Shown here: positions 16,485 through 25,402 of the stretch, in pieces
Position numbering within the stretch: the first letter of the stretch is position 1
Layout of the letters: each line of letters starts with the position of its first letter
Assembly (NCBI GenBank): GCA_016787755.1
Contig: JAEUUA010000005.1
Location: 1-64,000, forward strand
DNA: 64,000 nucleotides
Source of the DNA: Cyclobacteriaceae bacterium
Lineage (GTDB): Bacteria > Bacteroidota > Bacteroidia > Cytophagales > Cyclobacteriaceae
Direction of reading: 5' to 3'
Position numbers and translations under genes: made by a program
Notes under the pieces: generated by a model
Seen by the model: the letters and a program-made list of their open reading frames with translations, nothing else
Database searches by the model: none
Told to the model about the DNA's origin: nothing

Positions 16485-18368
16485 ATGAGTGATTCCATCC
16501 TTCATGAATGCGGTATAGCACTCATTCGTTTGCGAAAGCCGCTTTCCTATTACATCGATAAATATGGCCCCACCTACGCCATGAACAAGATGTACATCCT
16601 GATGGAAAAACAACATAACCGTGGGCAGGATGGAGCCGGAATTGCCAATATTAAAATTGATCAAAAGCCCGGATTTCGTTTCTTCAGTCGCTACCGATCC
16701 ATAAAAACCCAACCCGTAGCCTCCCTTTTCAAAAAGATTGGCAAAAAATATCAGAAGGCTCAAAAAGCGGGAAAGGAAAAATTCTATGATGAAAGCTGGC
16801 TAAAGGAAAACCTTGCCTTTAGTGGCGAATTATGGCTGGGTCATTTACGATATGGAACCCACGGTATCAATAGCATCGAAAATGTACATCCCTTCTTGCG
16901 TCAGAACAACTGGCGTAGTCGTAACCTGGTAATGGCAGGTAATTTCAACATGACCAATGTAGATGAACTCTTCAACATCTTAGTAGAGTTAGGTCAACAT
17001 CCAAAGGACAAAGTAGATACCGTGACCGTGATGGAGAAAATTGGTCATTTTCTGGATTTGGAAGTTCAAAACTTATTCGAAAAATATAAAGACAAGTACA
17101 CCAACAAGGAGGTGTCGGATATTATTGAGACAGAATTAGATCTTACTCGCTTACTAAGACGCGCGTGCAAAGATTTTGATGGAGGCTACACGATGGCTGG
17201 CCTTACGGGATCTGGATCTGCGTTTGTAGTGCGTGATCCGTCCGGCATCCGTCCGGCTTATTACTATGCCGATGATGAGATTGTAGTAGTTGCCTCTGAG
17301 AAGCCAGCGATTAAAACAGCTTTCAATGTTAACTACTCGCAAATAAAAGAAATAAAACCGGGCCATGCGTTACTCATTAATAAAAATGGTGAGTACGAAC
17401 AACAGGAAATCTTAAAGCCTCTCGAAAAAACCTCTTGTAGTTTTGAACGCGTTTATTTTTCACGGGGCACTGATCCTGAAATCTATCAGGAAAGAAAACA
17501 ACTCGGAAGGCTGCTTGTACCTCAGGTGTTGAAGGCTATCAATTTTGATCTAAAGAATACCATCTTCTCCTACATCCCCAACACTGCCGAAACCGCTTTT
17601 ATGGGTATGATGTCGGGCATTGAAGATTACCTGATCAGCAAGCAGAAAGATATAATTATCGATTCAAAGCCTTCGGTAGATTCATTGGATGATATTCTTT
17701 CTTTCCGGCCACGGATAGAGAAAATCGTTATTAAAGATGTTAAGCTAAGAACCTTTATTACCGATGACGATCATCGCGATGATATGGTTGCCCATGTGTA
17801 CGACACCACTTATGAAGTGGTGAACAAAGGGAAGGATACCTTGGTAGTAATTGACGACTCAATTGTACGAGGCACTACGCTTGAGAAAAGCATTTTAAAA
17901 ATGCTCGATCGGTTGAACCCAAAAAAAATTATTGTGGTTTCATCTGCTCCCCAAATCCGCTTCCCGGATTGTTATGGAATTGATATGAGTAAGATGGGTG
18001 AATTTGTTGCCTTCCGGGCCATGATTCAATTGCTGAAAGAACAAGGAAAAGAATATTTGCTGGGCGAGGTGTATGAGCAGTGCCGTCAGGCCGAACAGGA
18101 TGCTGTTGCCACTAACCACGTACAGCGATTATACAACCAATTTAAATACGAAGAAATCTCTGAAAAGATAACTGATATTGTCCGCCCTGCGGGCATGAAA
18201 GCCGAACTGGAAGTACTCTTCCAAACTGTTGACAACTTACACAAAGCCATTCCCGGTCACTCGGGCGATTGGTATTTTACCGGCAACTACCCTACCCCGG
18301 GTGGCATGCGCGTAGTGAATCGTTCCTTTGTTAATTATCTGGAAGGAAAATTAGTGAGGGCTTATTAG
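16485..18368 (+). CDS. PurF-like amidophosphoribosyltransferase / class II glutamine amidotransferase
   Basis: A 627-residue protein with an Ntn-type glutaminase domain followed by a phosphoribosyltransferase domain, the layout of the enzyme that makes 5-phosphoribosylamine from PRPP and glutamine at the start of purine synthesis. The likely nucleophile is Cys9 (ILHECGIAL), which needs removal of a short propeptide. MEKQHNRGQDGAGIA and LGHLRYGTHG are glutaminase motifs. The PRPP loop VVIDDSIVRGTT sits near residue 453-464. It is about 120 residues longer than standard PurF, with insertions in both domains (for example near residues 65-100). Bacteroidota often carry such a long form besides a shorter canonical PurF, so its exact role is uncertain and no symbol is given. 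Confidence 0.8.
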   Translation: MSDSILHECGIALIRLRKPLSYYIDKYGPTYAMNKMYILMEKQHNRGQDGAGIANIKIDQKPGFRFFSRYRSIKTQPVASLFKKIGKKYQKAQKAGKEKFYDESWLKENLAFSGELWLGHLRYGTHGINSIENVHPFLRQNNWRSRNLVMAGNFNMTNVDELFNILVELGQHPKDKVDTVTVMEKIGHFLDLEVQNLFEKYKDKYTNKEVSDIIETELDLTRLLRRACKDFDGGYTMAGLTGSGSAFVVRDPSGIRPAYYYADDEIVVVASEKPAIKTAFNVNYSQIKEIKPGHALLINKNGEYEQQEILKPLEKTSCSFERVYFSRGTDPEIYQERKQLGRLLVPQVLKAINFDLKNTIFSYIPNTAETAFMGMMSGIEDYLISKQKDIIIDSKPSVDSLDDILSFRPRIEKIVIKDVKLRTFITDDDHRDDMVAHVYDTTYEVVNKGKDTLVVIDDSIVRGTTLEKSILKMLDRLNPKKIIVVSSAPQIRFPDCYGIDMSKMGEFVAFRAMIQLLKEQGKEYLLGEVYEQCRQAEQDAVATNHVQRLYNQFKYEEISEKITDIVRPAGMKAELEVLFQTVDNLHKAIPGHSGDWYFTGNYPTPGGMRVVNRSFVNYLEGKLVRAY

Positions 18369-18487
18369 TTAGTCCTACTTTATTAGCGTTTTCAGCTTTT
18401 GAATTAATTGCCCTTTAAAAGAAATATCAATAATTGTTGATAGTTGAATGTTATAGTCAATTTGTTTTTGGACAATCGAACTAACTT

Positions 18488-18958
18488 ATGAGAATAAAAT
18501 CCATTCTAACCTTTTTGACAATTGTTTTATTGACTGCTTCTTGCGGACATGTTTACCGGAAGTACGATAAAAAATCATTTCCTACTTATTCGTGGAAGTA
18601 CGGTCAAGAGATCATTTTCACTCCGACTATTGAGGATATAAATAAATCTTACAACTTGGTTTTAGGTATCCGACACCTTTATGGTTTTCAATTAAGTAGA
18701 ATAAACGTAACCATAAAATCTATTTCTCCTTCAGGAAAAGAGATGATAAAGGACTATGAATTTAACATTCTAAAATCAGACGGTAAATATATTGGAAGTT
18801 GCAGTGGTGACATGTGTGATCTTGAGGCTGTAGTTGATGAGAATATAAAATTTGAAGAGGCAGGGCAATATAAATATGTAATTACGCATAACGTTCAGGT
18901 GGAAAAGATTCCAGGTATTATGGAATTCGGACTAATAATTGACGAGAGGGACAAATAG
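18488..18958 (+). CDS. GldH-like gliding motility lipoprotein
   Basis: A 156-residue lipoprotein: signal peptide with lipobox LLTASC, so Cys19 would be lipidated. The rest resembles the GldH family: YNLVLGIRHLYGFQLSRINV, a glycine-containing DGKYIGSCSGD segment, and a C-terminal EEAGQYKYVITHN...GIMEFGLII pattern. GldH is needed for gliding and chitin use in Flavobacterium, as part of the machinery linked to type IX secretion. The recognition is by motif pattern from memory, not by alignment. It stands alone: PurF-like upstream, a palindromic repeat and the 3' end of the WD40-caspase downstream. Confidence 0.65.
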   Translation: MRIKSILTFLTIVLLTASCGHVYRKYDKKSFPTYSWKYGQEIIFTPTIEDINKSYNLVLGIRHLYGFQLSRINVTIKSISPSGKEMIKDYEFNILKSDGKYIGSCSGDMCDLEAVVDENIKFEEAGQYKYVITHNVQVEKIPGIMEFGLIIDERDK

Positions 18959-18973
18959 GATAAACCCAAAGAT

Positions 18974-19004
18974 GGTTCGTGAAGACACCGTGAAGACACG
19001 AACC
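18974..19004. repeat. Palindromic intergenic repeat, copy A (short form)
   Basis: GGTTCGTG (18974-18981) is inverted as CACGAACC (18997-19004) with a 15-base spacer. The ends match those of the longer copies at 21569-21640 and 22205-22268 (GGTTCGTG start, GACACGAACC end); the middle is shorter. It lies between two convergent genes. Confidence 0.55.
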
Positions 19005-19114
19005 TAGGCACTTGGACTTTCGCACAGCCCTATATTTTGACGTCAACGCATTTTACCTCCTGCAACAACAACGGAACAACCGACACGAGGCTTTCGTGGC
19101 AATTGAATGGCTAG

Positions 19115-21481
19115 CTATTTGTAAAGCATTATTGGAAAATCATTGCCAAAGGAATAAGCAGATGGAAACTGAGGTGAACCTTTCAGTTGCTCTGATAATT
19201 CAGGCACTTTGTTTTCAATGTAATTACTAAGTTCACGCACGGTGAGCTTATGGTCGCCATTGCCATCAGCTTTGCCAGTCAGACCTTCAAGTAAAGCATA
19301 CGTGAAAAGGCCATGACCTAATTTATCAAACTCTGAGGCGAACTGCTCTGTTCCAGTTGAGGTAATCCAAAATGTGCCAGTACTGCGGGCGAGTTGCGCT
19401 ATAGCTTTTTCTTCTGCAGCACCACGAGATGCCACGGCATCCAATGCTCCGGCAGATTGGCAGGCATCCAGTATGAACACTTGCTTTTGTGCATTAATCT
19501 GTTGAGCAAATTCTTTTAGTTCAGTTGCCGAAATGGCTTTTTCCTTTAAAATCTCATCTCGACCGTACAATTGAATGACGTCATAAGGAACAATATAAAA
19601 ATCACGTTGCTCATCAGTGGCGCTGCTCATGACCCCATGACCAGCATAATAAACAAGTAATACATCTTGCTCTAACGCTTTGCCCTGTATGTCTGTAAGG
19701 GCAGCAGCTATCCTTGTTTTGGTGGCTTCCTCGTTGCGAATGCTGGTTACTATAATTTCTTGAAATAGCCCTCCAGTTCGGTCGTTTAGTCGATTGCTCG
19801 TAGAGTCCGCATCGGCTTGGGCGTAATTTAAATTGTATTTAGGATTTCTGTATTGGTTAATTCCAATGGTGAGAAGATATAACTTGGGCTTCTCGTTGCT
19901 TGACCCTTTATAAGCCACTGCAAATTTTATTTTTTGAGATTCAATGCCCGTCTTACTTAAAGCAGAAACAGCAAAGTAGTTCTCTTCGCCAAAAGCTGTG
20001 CTGAGTTGTGCATCGAAGGCATACTCACTCAGGCCATTGTTCTTTTTAACTTTAACTATTTTGCCATTTTGAATTAGACGTACCTCAGAGACTTGGCTGC
20101 CGTTCTGTAGTATAGTCACTTCAACGGAAACCGTCTTTTGAACAGACTCCAATCTTCTGGATGAGGCATCCAGTTTATTGACCGATTTTAGTTTAAGTAC
20201 AGGCAGGGTGCTGATGGCATTCTCTGAATCAAATTCAGCCAGTAGATTAGTGCTCTTGTCAGTCACAAGGAGGCTTAACAATTTTGGGGTGAATCCAGAC
20301 TCATATCGGCTTTCAAGCGCAGTTCGGGATGTTGATTTTCGGGACGTCCAATACACTTTTGAAAGTACACTAAGGGGGCCATCCACACGGCCATCGCGCG
20401 AAACCATGGCCCAATCATCATTGCTATCCGCATAAAAATAGCCCGTGATGGCGTTGACGTTGGCATCGTAAATCTGGTTAATGTTGTTGCCCGAACAATT
20501 CAATAGAAATTTTCCACCCCCAAGTGGGTATATCTGCCTGCTTCCAAAGAAATTTCGATTTAGATAACCACGGTCATTTTTTGTTGTGTAGATCACACTT
20601 CTGCTATTGGCATCGTATACCTGAAAGGTTCGGGTGTGAAGCGTAATCAACATCCTGTCCTTGTATCGCACACCGGCCATGGGGCCACCCTCCGAATACT
20701 TGTTTACAGTAAAATCCTGTATATTTAAATTGAGATACTTGCCATCAAAAACATTGATAAAACATTTTGAATTGGAGACCACACCTGCTTGAACCATGCC
20801 TCCGGCATATATGTTTTCACCTTTTTCATCGTAAAACAGCATGAGTGGACTCGACATGTCATACTCCTTGATAAGCTTGCCGGTTGGCACCTCATACAAT
20901 TTTAACCGTTCAGCGTTGACCACCACATATTTTCCATCAGGGGATAAGGCCACTGCGGCTATGCCCCCCCGTCTTCTTTTATTTTCAAACTTGCGTATGG
21001 GGCTTAACGTGTTTAGATCCCAAAGAGTGGTTACTCCGCAAATAGAATTTACGGCAAGGATGTTCTGTTGGGCGATGTACGAAGTGGCTAATGATGATGA
21101 GGCGCACGAGTTTTCAATGGTTATTTTTTTAAGGAGGGCACCACTTTTCCAATTCAGGATAATCATTTCATCATCGTTTATAATGACCACCTTTTCATCG
21201 TTCGTGATTCTAAGGTCCATTTTAAAATTGTGCATACCGCGCTCCACCATTTTTTCTGTTGGAACCTGAAGCGTTTTGATAAATTTATTCGCAAGGACAT
21301 CAAAGATTTTTAAGGAACGATCCTTGAACAGGATAGCAATTAGCTTTCCATCGCTGGAAACCGAAATATCAAGCTGTTCCGATTGGAGCCTGTCTTCATC
21401 GTAGCCTAAACGGACAAGATCAACTTCCTGAGCATATCCATGGTTGAAAAGCAAGATGAGCAAAGCAGCAATTTGGCGCAT
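19115..21481 (-). CDS. Secreted WD40-repeat caspase-family (C14) protease
   Basis: A 788-residue exported protein. Residues 1-17 form a signal peptide (ending GYAQ). A WD40-like beta-propeller fills about 20-370, with repeats such as VSSDGKLIAILFKDRSLKIFDV and LSPDGKYVVVNAERLKLYEV. A beta-rich Ig-like linker follows, then a caspase-like domain from about 535 (LYLLTIGINQYRN) to the end. The catalytic dyad is visible: His615 in YYAGHG and Cys674 in LDACQS. Bacterial C14 proteases cut after basic or acidic residues and are linked to regulated proteolysis or cell death; the substrate here is unknown. The domain looks intact. A matching -7 promoter box lies upstream. Confidence 0.9.
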   Translation of the reverse strand: MRQIAALLILLFNHGYAQEVDLVRLGYDEDRLQSEQLDISVSSDGKLIAILFKDRSLKIFDVLANKFIKTLQVPTEKMVERGMHNFKMDLRITNDEKVVIINDDEMIILNWKSGALLKKITIENSCASSSLATSYIAQQNILAVNSICGVTTLWDLNTLSPIRKFENKRRRGGIAAVALSPDGKYVVVNAERLKLYEVPTGKLIKEYDMSSPLMLFYDEKGENIYAGGMVQAGVVSNSKCFINVFDGKYLNLNIQDFTVNKYSEGGPMAGVRYKDRMLITLHTRTFQVYDANSRSVIYTTKNDRGYLNRNFFGSRQIYPLGGGKFLLNCSGNNINQIYDANVNAITGYFYADSNDDWAMVSRDGRVDGPLSVLSKVYWTSRKSTSRTALESRYESGFTPKLLSLLVTDKSTNLLAEFDSENAISTLPVLKLKSVNKLDASSRRLESVQKTVSVEVTILQNGSQVSEVRLIQNGKIVKVKKNNGLSEYAFDAQLSTAFGEENYFAVSALSKTGIESQKIKFAVAYKGSSNEKPKLYLLTIGINQYRNPKYNLNYAQADADSTSNRLNDRTGGLFQEIIVTSIRNEEATKTRIAAALTDIQGKALEQDVLLVYYAGHGVMSSATDEQRDFYIVPYDVIQLYGRDEILKEKAISATELKEFAQQINAQKQVFILDACQSAGALDAVASRGAAEEKAIAQLARSTGTFWITSTGTEQFASEFDKLGHGLFTYALLEGLTGKADGNGDHKLTVRELSNYIENKVPELSEQLKGSPQFPSAYSFGNDFPIMLYK

Positions 21482-21516
21482 AGTTTAGAATTTGATGGAA
21501 TTAGGATAAACCTCTT

Positions 21517-21524
21517 CAAATTTA
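21517..21524 (-). promoter_or_regulatory. Probable -7 box of the WD40-caspase gene
   Basis: On the minus strand TAAATTTG (exact TAnnTTTG) ends 35 bases before the ATG at 21481. A TTTTG lies 23 bases upstream of it, slightly too far for the usual 19-21 spacing. Confidence 0.4.
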
Positions 21525-21568
21525 ATAAGTGCATAGTACTTGTATGCCAAAAGTAAAAAAATAAGTTT

Positions 21569-21640
21569 GGGACTCTCAGCAATGGTTCGTGTCCCACGAA
21601 ACAAAAAATGGAAAACCGGAAGGGGTCATGAGTCCCGAAC
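21569..21640. repeat. Palindromic intergenic repeat, copy B
   Basis: About 70 bases with nested inverted repeats: GGGACTC (21569-21575) against GAGTCCC (21630-21636), and inside it TTCGTG-TCC-CACGAA. From 21578 it aligns with copy C (22205-22268) along its whole length, sharing AGCAATG, TTCGTGTCC, AAACAAAA and AAACCGGAA. It lies between the divergent caspase and membrane-protein genes. Confidence 0.6.
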
Positions 21641-21699
21641 TATGGAAGCAGTTATGAAACCATAAATATTAGTTATCTTAAACTTTTAACCAGGAATAA

Positions 21700-22122
21700 A
21701 TGTCGGGTTCAGTTTCTCCGGGATTTGGAATATTACTTAAAGTTTTTGTGGTTCTAATTGTATTTCTAGGAATAGCGTATTTAGCAGTAGTATTCAAACT
21801 GCATTCCTATGATCATCATTCAACTACCTGGAAAATAATATTCGGAGCAATTACACCTTTCTTAATCATTTTAAGTTTGGTAAGTTCAAAACTATTTGAA
21901 AATAAGACTATAAATGTAATATCCGTTGTATTACTCACGGCCATTAATTTAATATACCTTTTGGCTCCGGTTATTACTTACTTTGCTGCGTTGATTTACA
22001 ATGGCAGCAACAAGATTATAACTTTCATTTTATTTGGAATAATTTCTCTATTAACATTTATTCTAATTTTATCTGGTCTGGCAAGTATCATATACTGGAC
22101 AATCAAACTCTTGAAATTATGA
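21700..22122 (+). CDS. Hypothetical four-helix membrane protein
   Basis: A 140-residue, very hydrophobic protein with four predicted transmembrane helices: about 8-30, 46-63, 72-98 and 104-135. Loops are short, with a His-rich segment (YDHHSTTWK) between helices 1 and 2. I recognise no family. It lies alone between repeat copies B and C and is divergent from the WD40-caspase gene. Base composition appears more A/T-rich than its neighbours. The short length and lack of motifs make a functional guess unsafe. Confidence 0.65.
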   Translation: MSGSVSPGFGILLKVFVVLIVFLGIAYLAVVFKLHSYDHHSTTWKIIFGAITPFLIILSLVSSKLFENKTINVISVVLLTAINLIYLLAPVITYFAALIYNGSNKIITFILFGIISLLTFILILSGLASIIYWTIKLLKL

Positions 22123-22165
22123 GATTTGATTTGGACTAAAGAGATGATTTATATCCCCTGCTTCC

Positions 22166-22193
22166 TCGTGGAGTCTCGCTTCGGACTCCACGA
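22166..22193. repeat. Strong hairpin downstream of the small membrane protein gene
   Basis: TCGTGGAGTC (22166-22175) pairs perfectly with GACTCCACGA (22184-22193) around the loop TCGCTTCG. It starts 44 bases after the stop at 22122. There is no T-run after it, so it may be a 3' stabilising hairpin, a Rho-independent terminator of weak type, or part of the adjacent repeat element. Confidence 0.55.
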
Positions 22194-22204
22194 TTTGACA
22201 ACTA

Positions 22205-22268
22205 AGCAATGATTCGTGTCCACTAAACAAAAGCTAGGAAACCGGAAAGCTCAGTGAGACACGAACCA
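22205..22268. repeat. Palindromic intergenic repeat, copy C
   Basis: Aligns with copy B at roughly three bases in four. It starts AGCAATGATTCGTGTCC and ends GACACGAACC, the same end as copy A. The ends are partly inverted (TTCGTGTC against GACACGAA). It lies between the membrane-protein gene and the convergent GT9 gene. Confidence 0.6.
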
Positions 22269-22322
22269 CGACAAGTGGATTGACTAACTCATCCTTACAA
22301 AAGGTGCGATAAACTGAAATTT

Positions 22323-23327
22323 CTACGGCAAATAAAAATCAAACACAATCTCCTTCATACACTTAAAATGACCTTTCGGGCATTTATCAAATCCTATTTT
22401 TGAACATGGGCGACAGTTTAGTTTTTTGTTTTCCAGCACCGTAAATTTTGTGCGATACGGGTACATCCCAAACTCCGGAATCGTGTTACCCCAAATAGAA
22501 AATATTTCTTTTTTAAAAGCCGCAGCTATGTGCATCAATCCCGTATCGTGGGTAAAAATATAATTTGCCTTCTTCACCAAACTGGCCGACTGATTAAGAT
22601 TGAACTTTCCGCACCCATTATAAATAATTGTCTTTTTGTTAAGTTCTGTAAGCCCTGCTTCGTACTCGGTGTTCTCTGGCCGTTTAAAGAATTTGTGGAT
22701 CTCTTCGCCAATCGCTGCATCTTCCTGGCCACCCAACAGCATTATAGGTTTATTGATTTTATCACACAACTCAATCATGCGGCTTATGGGTAATTTCTTT
22801 GTGCTATGTTGAGCCCCAAGTGCGTACGCTACATATCCTTGGCGGTGAGTTTCCGGAAGCCAGTCCAACGGCACTTCATCCTTTTCTTCGATAAAATAAT
22901 CTAACCCCAAGGCGTCTGCTTTTACACCAAGCGATTTTACAGTCTCCAGGTAGCGATCGACTATATGTAACGATGGCAGTTTATCAATTTTAAGATTTAC
23001 TAATAACCATTTTTCCCAATTCAGTTTATTATAACTAAGCGACTTGACACGAAGGCTCGTCTTAATAATGCGGGTGCGTAAATTATTGTGCAAGTCAACT
23101 ATGTAATCGTACTTCTCTTTGCGCAACTCCCCCATTAATTTATTGAGGTCACGATCGAAAAGAAACAATTTATCGACATATGGATTTGAGGTTAAAATGC
23201 TTTCGTATTTTCTTTTAGTAAGATAGTGGATTTCTGAATCTAATAGTTGAGTCTTGAGTACCCGCACAACGGGTGTAGTAAGCACAATGTCGCCAATGGA
23301 AGAAAAGCGAATAACAAGAATCTTCAT
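22323..23327 (-). CDS. Glycosyltransferase family 9 protein (heptosyltransferase-like)
   Basis: A 334-residue GT-B glycosyltransferase of the ADP-heptose:lipopolysaccharide heptosyltransferase family, which adds sugars to the lipopolysaccharide core on the cytoplasmic face of the inner membrane. The N-terminus MKILVIRFSSIGDIVLTTPVV is the classic family start. The C-terminal donor-binding half has FTHDTGLMHIAAAF and IWGNTIPEFGMYPY. A Cys-rich tail (NCRPCSKIGFDKCPKGHFKCM) is also seen in many Bacteroidota members. Donor and acceptor cannot be read from sequence. It is divergent from the EVE gene and has no other glycan genes near it. Confidence 0.9.
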   Translation of the reverse strand: MKILVIRFSSIGDIVLTTPVVRVLKTQLLDSEIHYLTKRKYESILTSNPYVDKLFLFDRDLNKLMGELRKEKYDYIVDLHNNLRTRIIKTSLRVKSLSYNKLNWEKWLLVNLKIDKLPSLHIVDRYLETVKSLGVKADALGLDYFIEEKDEVPLDWLPETHRQGYVAYALGAQHSTKKLPISRMIELCDKINKPIMLLGGQEDAAIGEEIHKFFKRPENTEYEAGLTELNKKTIIYNGCGKFNLNQSASLVKKANYIFTHDTGLMHIAAAFKKEIFSIWGNTIPEFGMYPYRTKFTVLENKKLNCRPCSKIGFDKCPKGHFKCMKEIVFDFYLP

Positions 23328-23419
23328 CTATGATTTCATTTTTAATGAAACTTCCGAAAAATACGAATACAATTTCCTATTTTAGATACTTTCATAAAGG
23401 AACTAAAACAGACATAACA

Positions 23420-23818
23420 ATGAACTATTGGCTCTTAAAAACAGAACCCAGCACCTTTTCATGGGAAGACCTGGTGCGTGATAAAAAAGCAGTGTGGGAC
23501 GGAGTGCGAAATTTTCAGGCACGTAACAACATTAAAGCTATGAAAAAGGGTGATCTGGCATTTATCTACCACAGTATGGATGACAAAGCCGTGATCGGGA
23601 TTGCCGAAATTACCAAAGAATCTTATCCCGATCCTAAAGACAAAGATTGGCCAGTCATGGATATCAAACCGGTAAAAAAATTAAAATCACCGGTCACGTT
23701 GGCCACCGTGAAAGGAGACAAAAGAATGGCGAACATGGTACTCGTAAAAAATTCCCGGCTTTCCGTTCAGCCCGTTAAAAAAGAAGAGTTTGATTGGATT
23801 ATTGGTTTGAGTGAGTAA
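23420..23818 (+). CDS. EVE domain-containing protein
   Basis: A 132-residue protein that is one EVE (PUA-like) domain from end to end. It opens MNYWLLKTEPSTFSWEDL and contains WDGVRNFQARNN and MKKGDLAFIYHS, the family hallmarks. EVE domains bind modified bases such as 5-methyl- or hydroxymethylcytosine and appear alone or fused to restriction enzymes; solo forms are widespread and their role is unclear. I chose ATG 23420 since the 30 codons upstream are unlike the family. The next gene starts directly after its stop. Confidence 0.9.
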   Translation: MNYWLLKTEPSTFSWEDLVRDKKAVWDGVRNFQARNNIKAMKKGDLAFIYHSMDDKAVIGIAEITKESYPDPKDKDWPVMDIKPVKKLKSPVTLATVKGDKRMANMVLVKNSRLSVQPVKKEEFDWIIGLSE

Positions 23819-25402
23819 ATGAATATCGAGGGAAACATAAAATCAAATTTAATAGTACTCCTGATACTACTTGTTTTTCTTCCTTTTAGCGCTACCTCTC
23901 AAATTAAACAAACGGCTCGCTTTGAGAGAGAACATAAGAGCAATGACAAGGAATTCATTTTGGTTTCCTTAAAAGAAAAGGGACTTGTGCTGGTACGCGA
24001 TAAAGAAAAGTATAAAGAGGGAAAACAACTATGGGAAATCATTCGATTAGATACTGAACTTAAGGAAATTTGGTCGGTTGAATTATATACTGAAAGCCGT
24101 TTGCGCATTGTTGGTTATGAATATAAAGATGATCTGGTTTATTTGCTTTATCGCGAAGGTGAACACGAAGCCAGTGATCTGACCCTCTACACAATTGACA
24201 TCGATTCAAAAGATGTAAGGAAGCATGTCATTAAACAGGAATTAACTTTTAAGGTTACACATTTTAGCGCGCTCTCTCATACCATTGCGCTGGGAGGATA
24301 TGTTACTAACGAACCCGCCATATTACTTTATCATCTGGAGAATGAAGTGACTAAACTAGTTCCGGGCTTTTTTGTTTCAGACACAGAGTTACTCGACTTG
24401 AGGGTAAATACAAACAATACATTCAATGTCTTAATCGCTGTGCGTAACGCTAAACATAGAAAAAAACTGATTCTAAAGACATTCGATGCTCAGGGTGCAC
24501 TACTCATCGAAGATGAAATGGAGATTGACTCAAAGAAGGCCATCCTTTCAGGAATCTGTAGCACATTGATAAACGATGAGTTATTTATTGCAGGCACCTG
24601 GACAGAAGGTAATTCAAAACAAGCAAGCGGGATTTACACCTCACTGATCGATCCATTTAGTGATCAGGTTATTAACTTCTATGATTTTGGGCAGTTTGAT
24701 CATTTTCTAGATTATCAAAATCCAAAACGAGTAGCTAAACTGAAACAACGATCGCAACAAGCCGGTAAAGCAGGTGAAATACCTGACTTTAAAACGTATG
24801 CCATCCCAATGCGCCTCGAAGAACAGCCTGAGGGTTTTGCCTTGCTCACTGAAGTATATTTACCCTCCACCAGTTTAAATTCATATCCGTATTGGAACAA
24901 TTTTTCATCTCCTTATTATAATGGGTATTCCCCGTATGGCTACAATCCATTTATGAATCGGTATTATTCTGCTCCCTACCAATACAATAGCCAACCATCT
25001 GGGGAAACCAAAATGCTTTATGCTTCTTTGATTGTGTTTGATACACAGGGAAAGAAGAACTACGACTACGGCATCAAACTAGAGGATAAAAAAGTTGGAG
25101 GACTTGAACAAACCGCAGACTTTATGTTTTATAAAGAAAATTTTGCATTGGCTTTTAAGAAGGACAAAGAAGTAAAATTTATAAGTGGCCATCCTGAAGA
25201 AACCGTTGAGAAGGACACCCTCACTTCAGAACTCTCTTATGACGAAACCGTTAGGAATGATTCGGATGATAATAGTGCCATCCGATTGTGGTACCAAAAT
25301 GTCTTTTACTCGTGGGGCTATCAAAGTATCCGCGACCGATCTCCTCATGCTGAGAGTCCAACCCGATATGTTTTTTATATCAACAAAATTGAAGTTCGTT
25401 AA
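23819..25402 (+). CDS. Secreted hypothetical protein, paralogue 1
   Basis: A 527-residue protein with a signal peptide (IVLLILLVFLPFSATSQ, cleavage near residue 28). The rest is beta-rich and charged, with recurrent segments such as DDLVYLLYREGEHEASDLTLYTID and INDELFIAGTWTEG that suggest a propeller-like fold, though I cannot name one. A Tyr/Asn/Pro-rich loop (about 345-395, for example NGYSPYGYNPFMNRYYSAPY) interrupts the second half. It is clearly related to the following gene: both start their mature part QI-Q-ARFE, share an LD-L-E-W segment, and have a GG-x-N-P-L-Y segment and a PG-F-EL segment in the same order. The ATG follows the EVE stop directly. Confidence 0.75.
   Translation: MNIEGNIKSNLIVLLILLVFLPFSATSQIKQTARFEREHKSNDKEFILVSLKEKGLVLVRDKEKYKEGKQLWEIIRLDTELKEIWSVELYTESRLRIVGYEYKDDLVYLLYREGEHEASDLTLYTIDIDSKDVRKHVIKQELTFKVTHFSALSHTIALGGYVTNEPAILLYHLENEVTKLVPGFFVSDTELLDLRVNTNNTFNVLIAVRNAKHRKKLILKTFDAQGALLIEDEMEIDSKKAILSGICSTLINDELFIAGTWTEGNSKQASGIYTSLIDPFSDQVINFYDFGQFDHFLDYQNPKRVAKLKQRSQQAGKAGEIPDFKTYAIPMRLEEQPEGFALLTEVYLPSTSLNSYPYWNNFSSPYYNGYSPYGYNPFMNRYYSAPYQYNSQPSGETKMLYASLIVFDTQGKKNYDYGIKLEDKKVGGLEQTADFMFYKENFALAFKKDKEVKFISGHPEETVEKDTLTSELSYDETVRNDSDDNSAIRLWYQNVFYSWGYQSIRDRSPHAESPTRYVFYINKIEVR

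Noticed and set aside
19012..19230. Plus-strand open frame of 72 residues after repeat copy A
   Set aside because: It overlaps the 3' end of the WD40-caspase gene and has no coding-like pattern or homologue I recognise.
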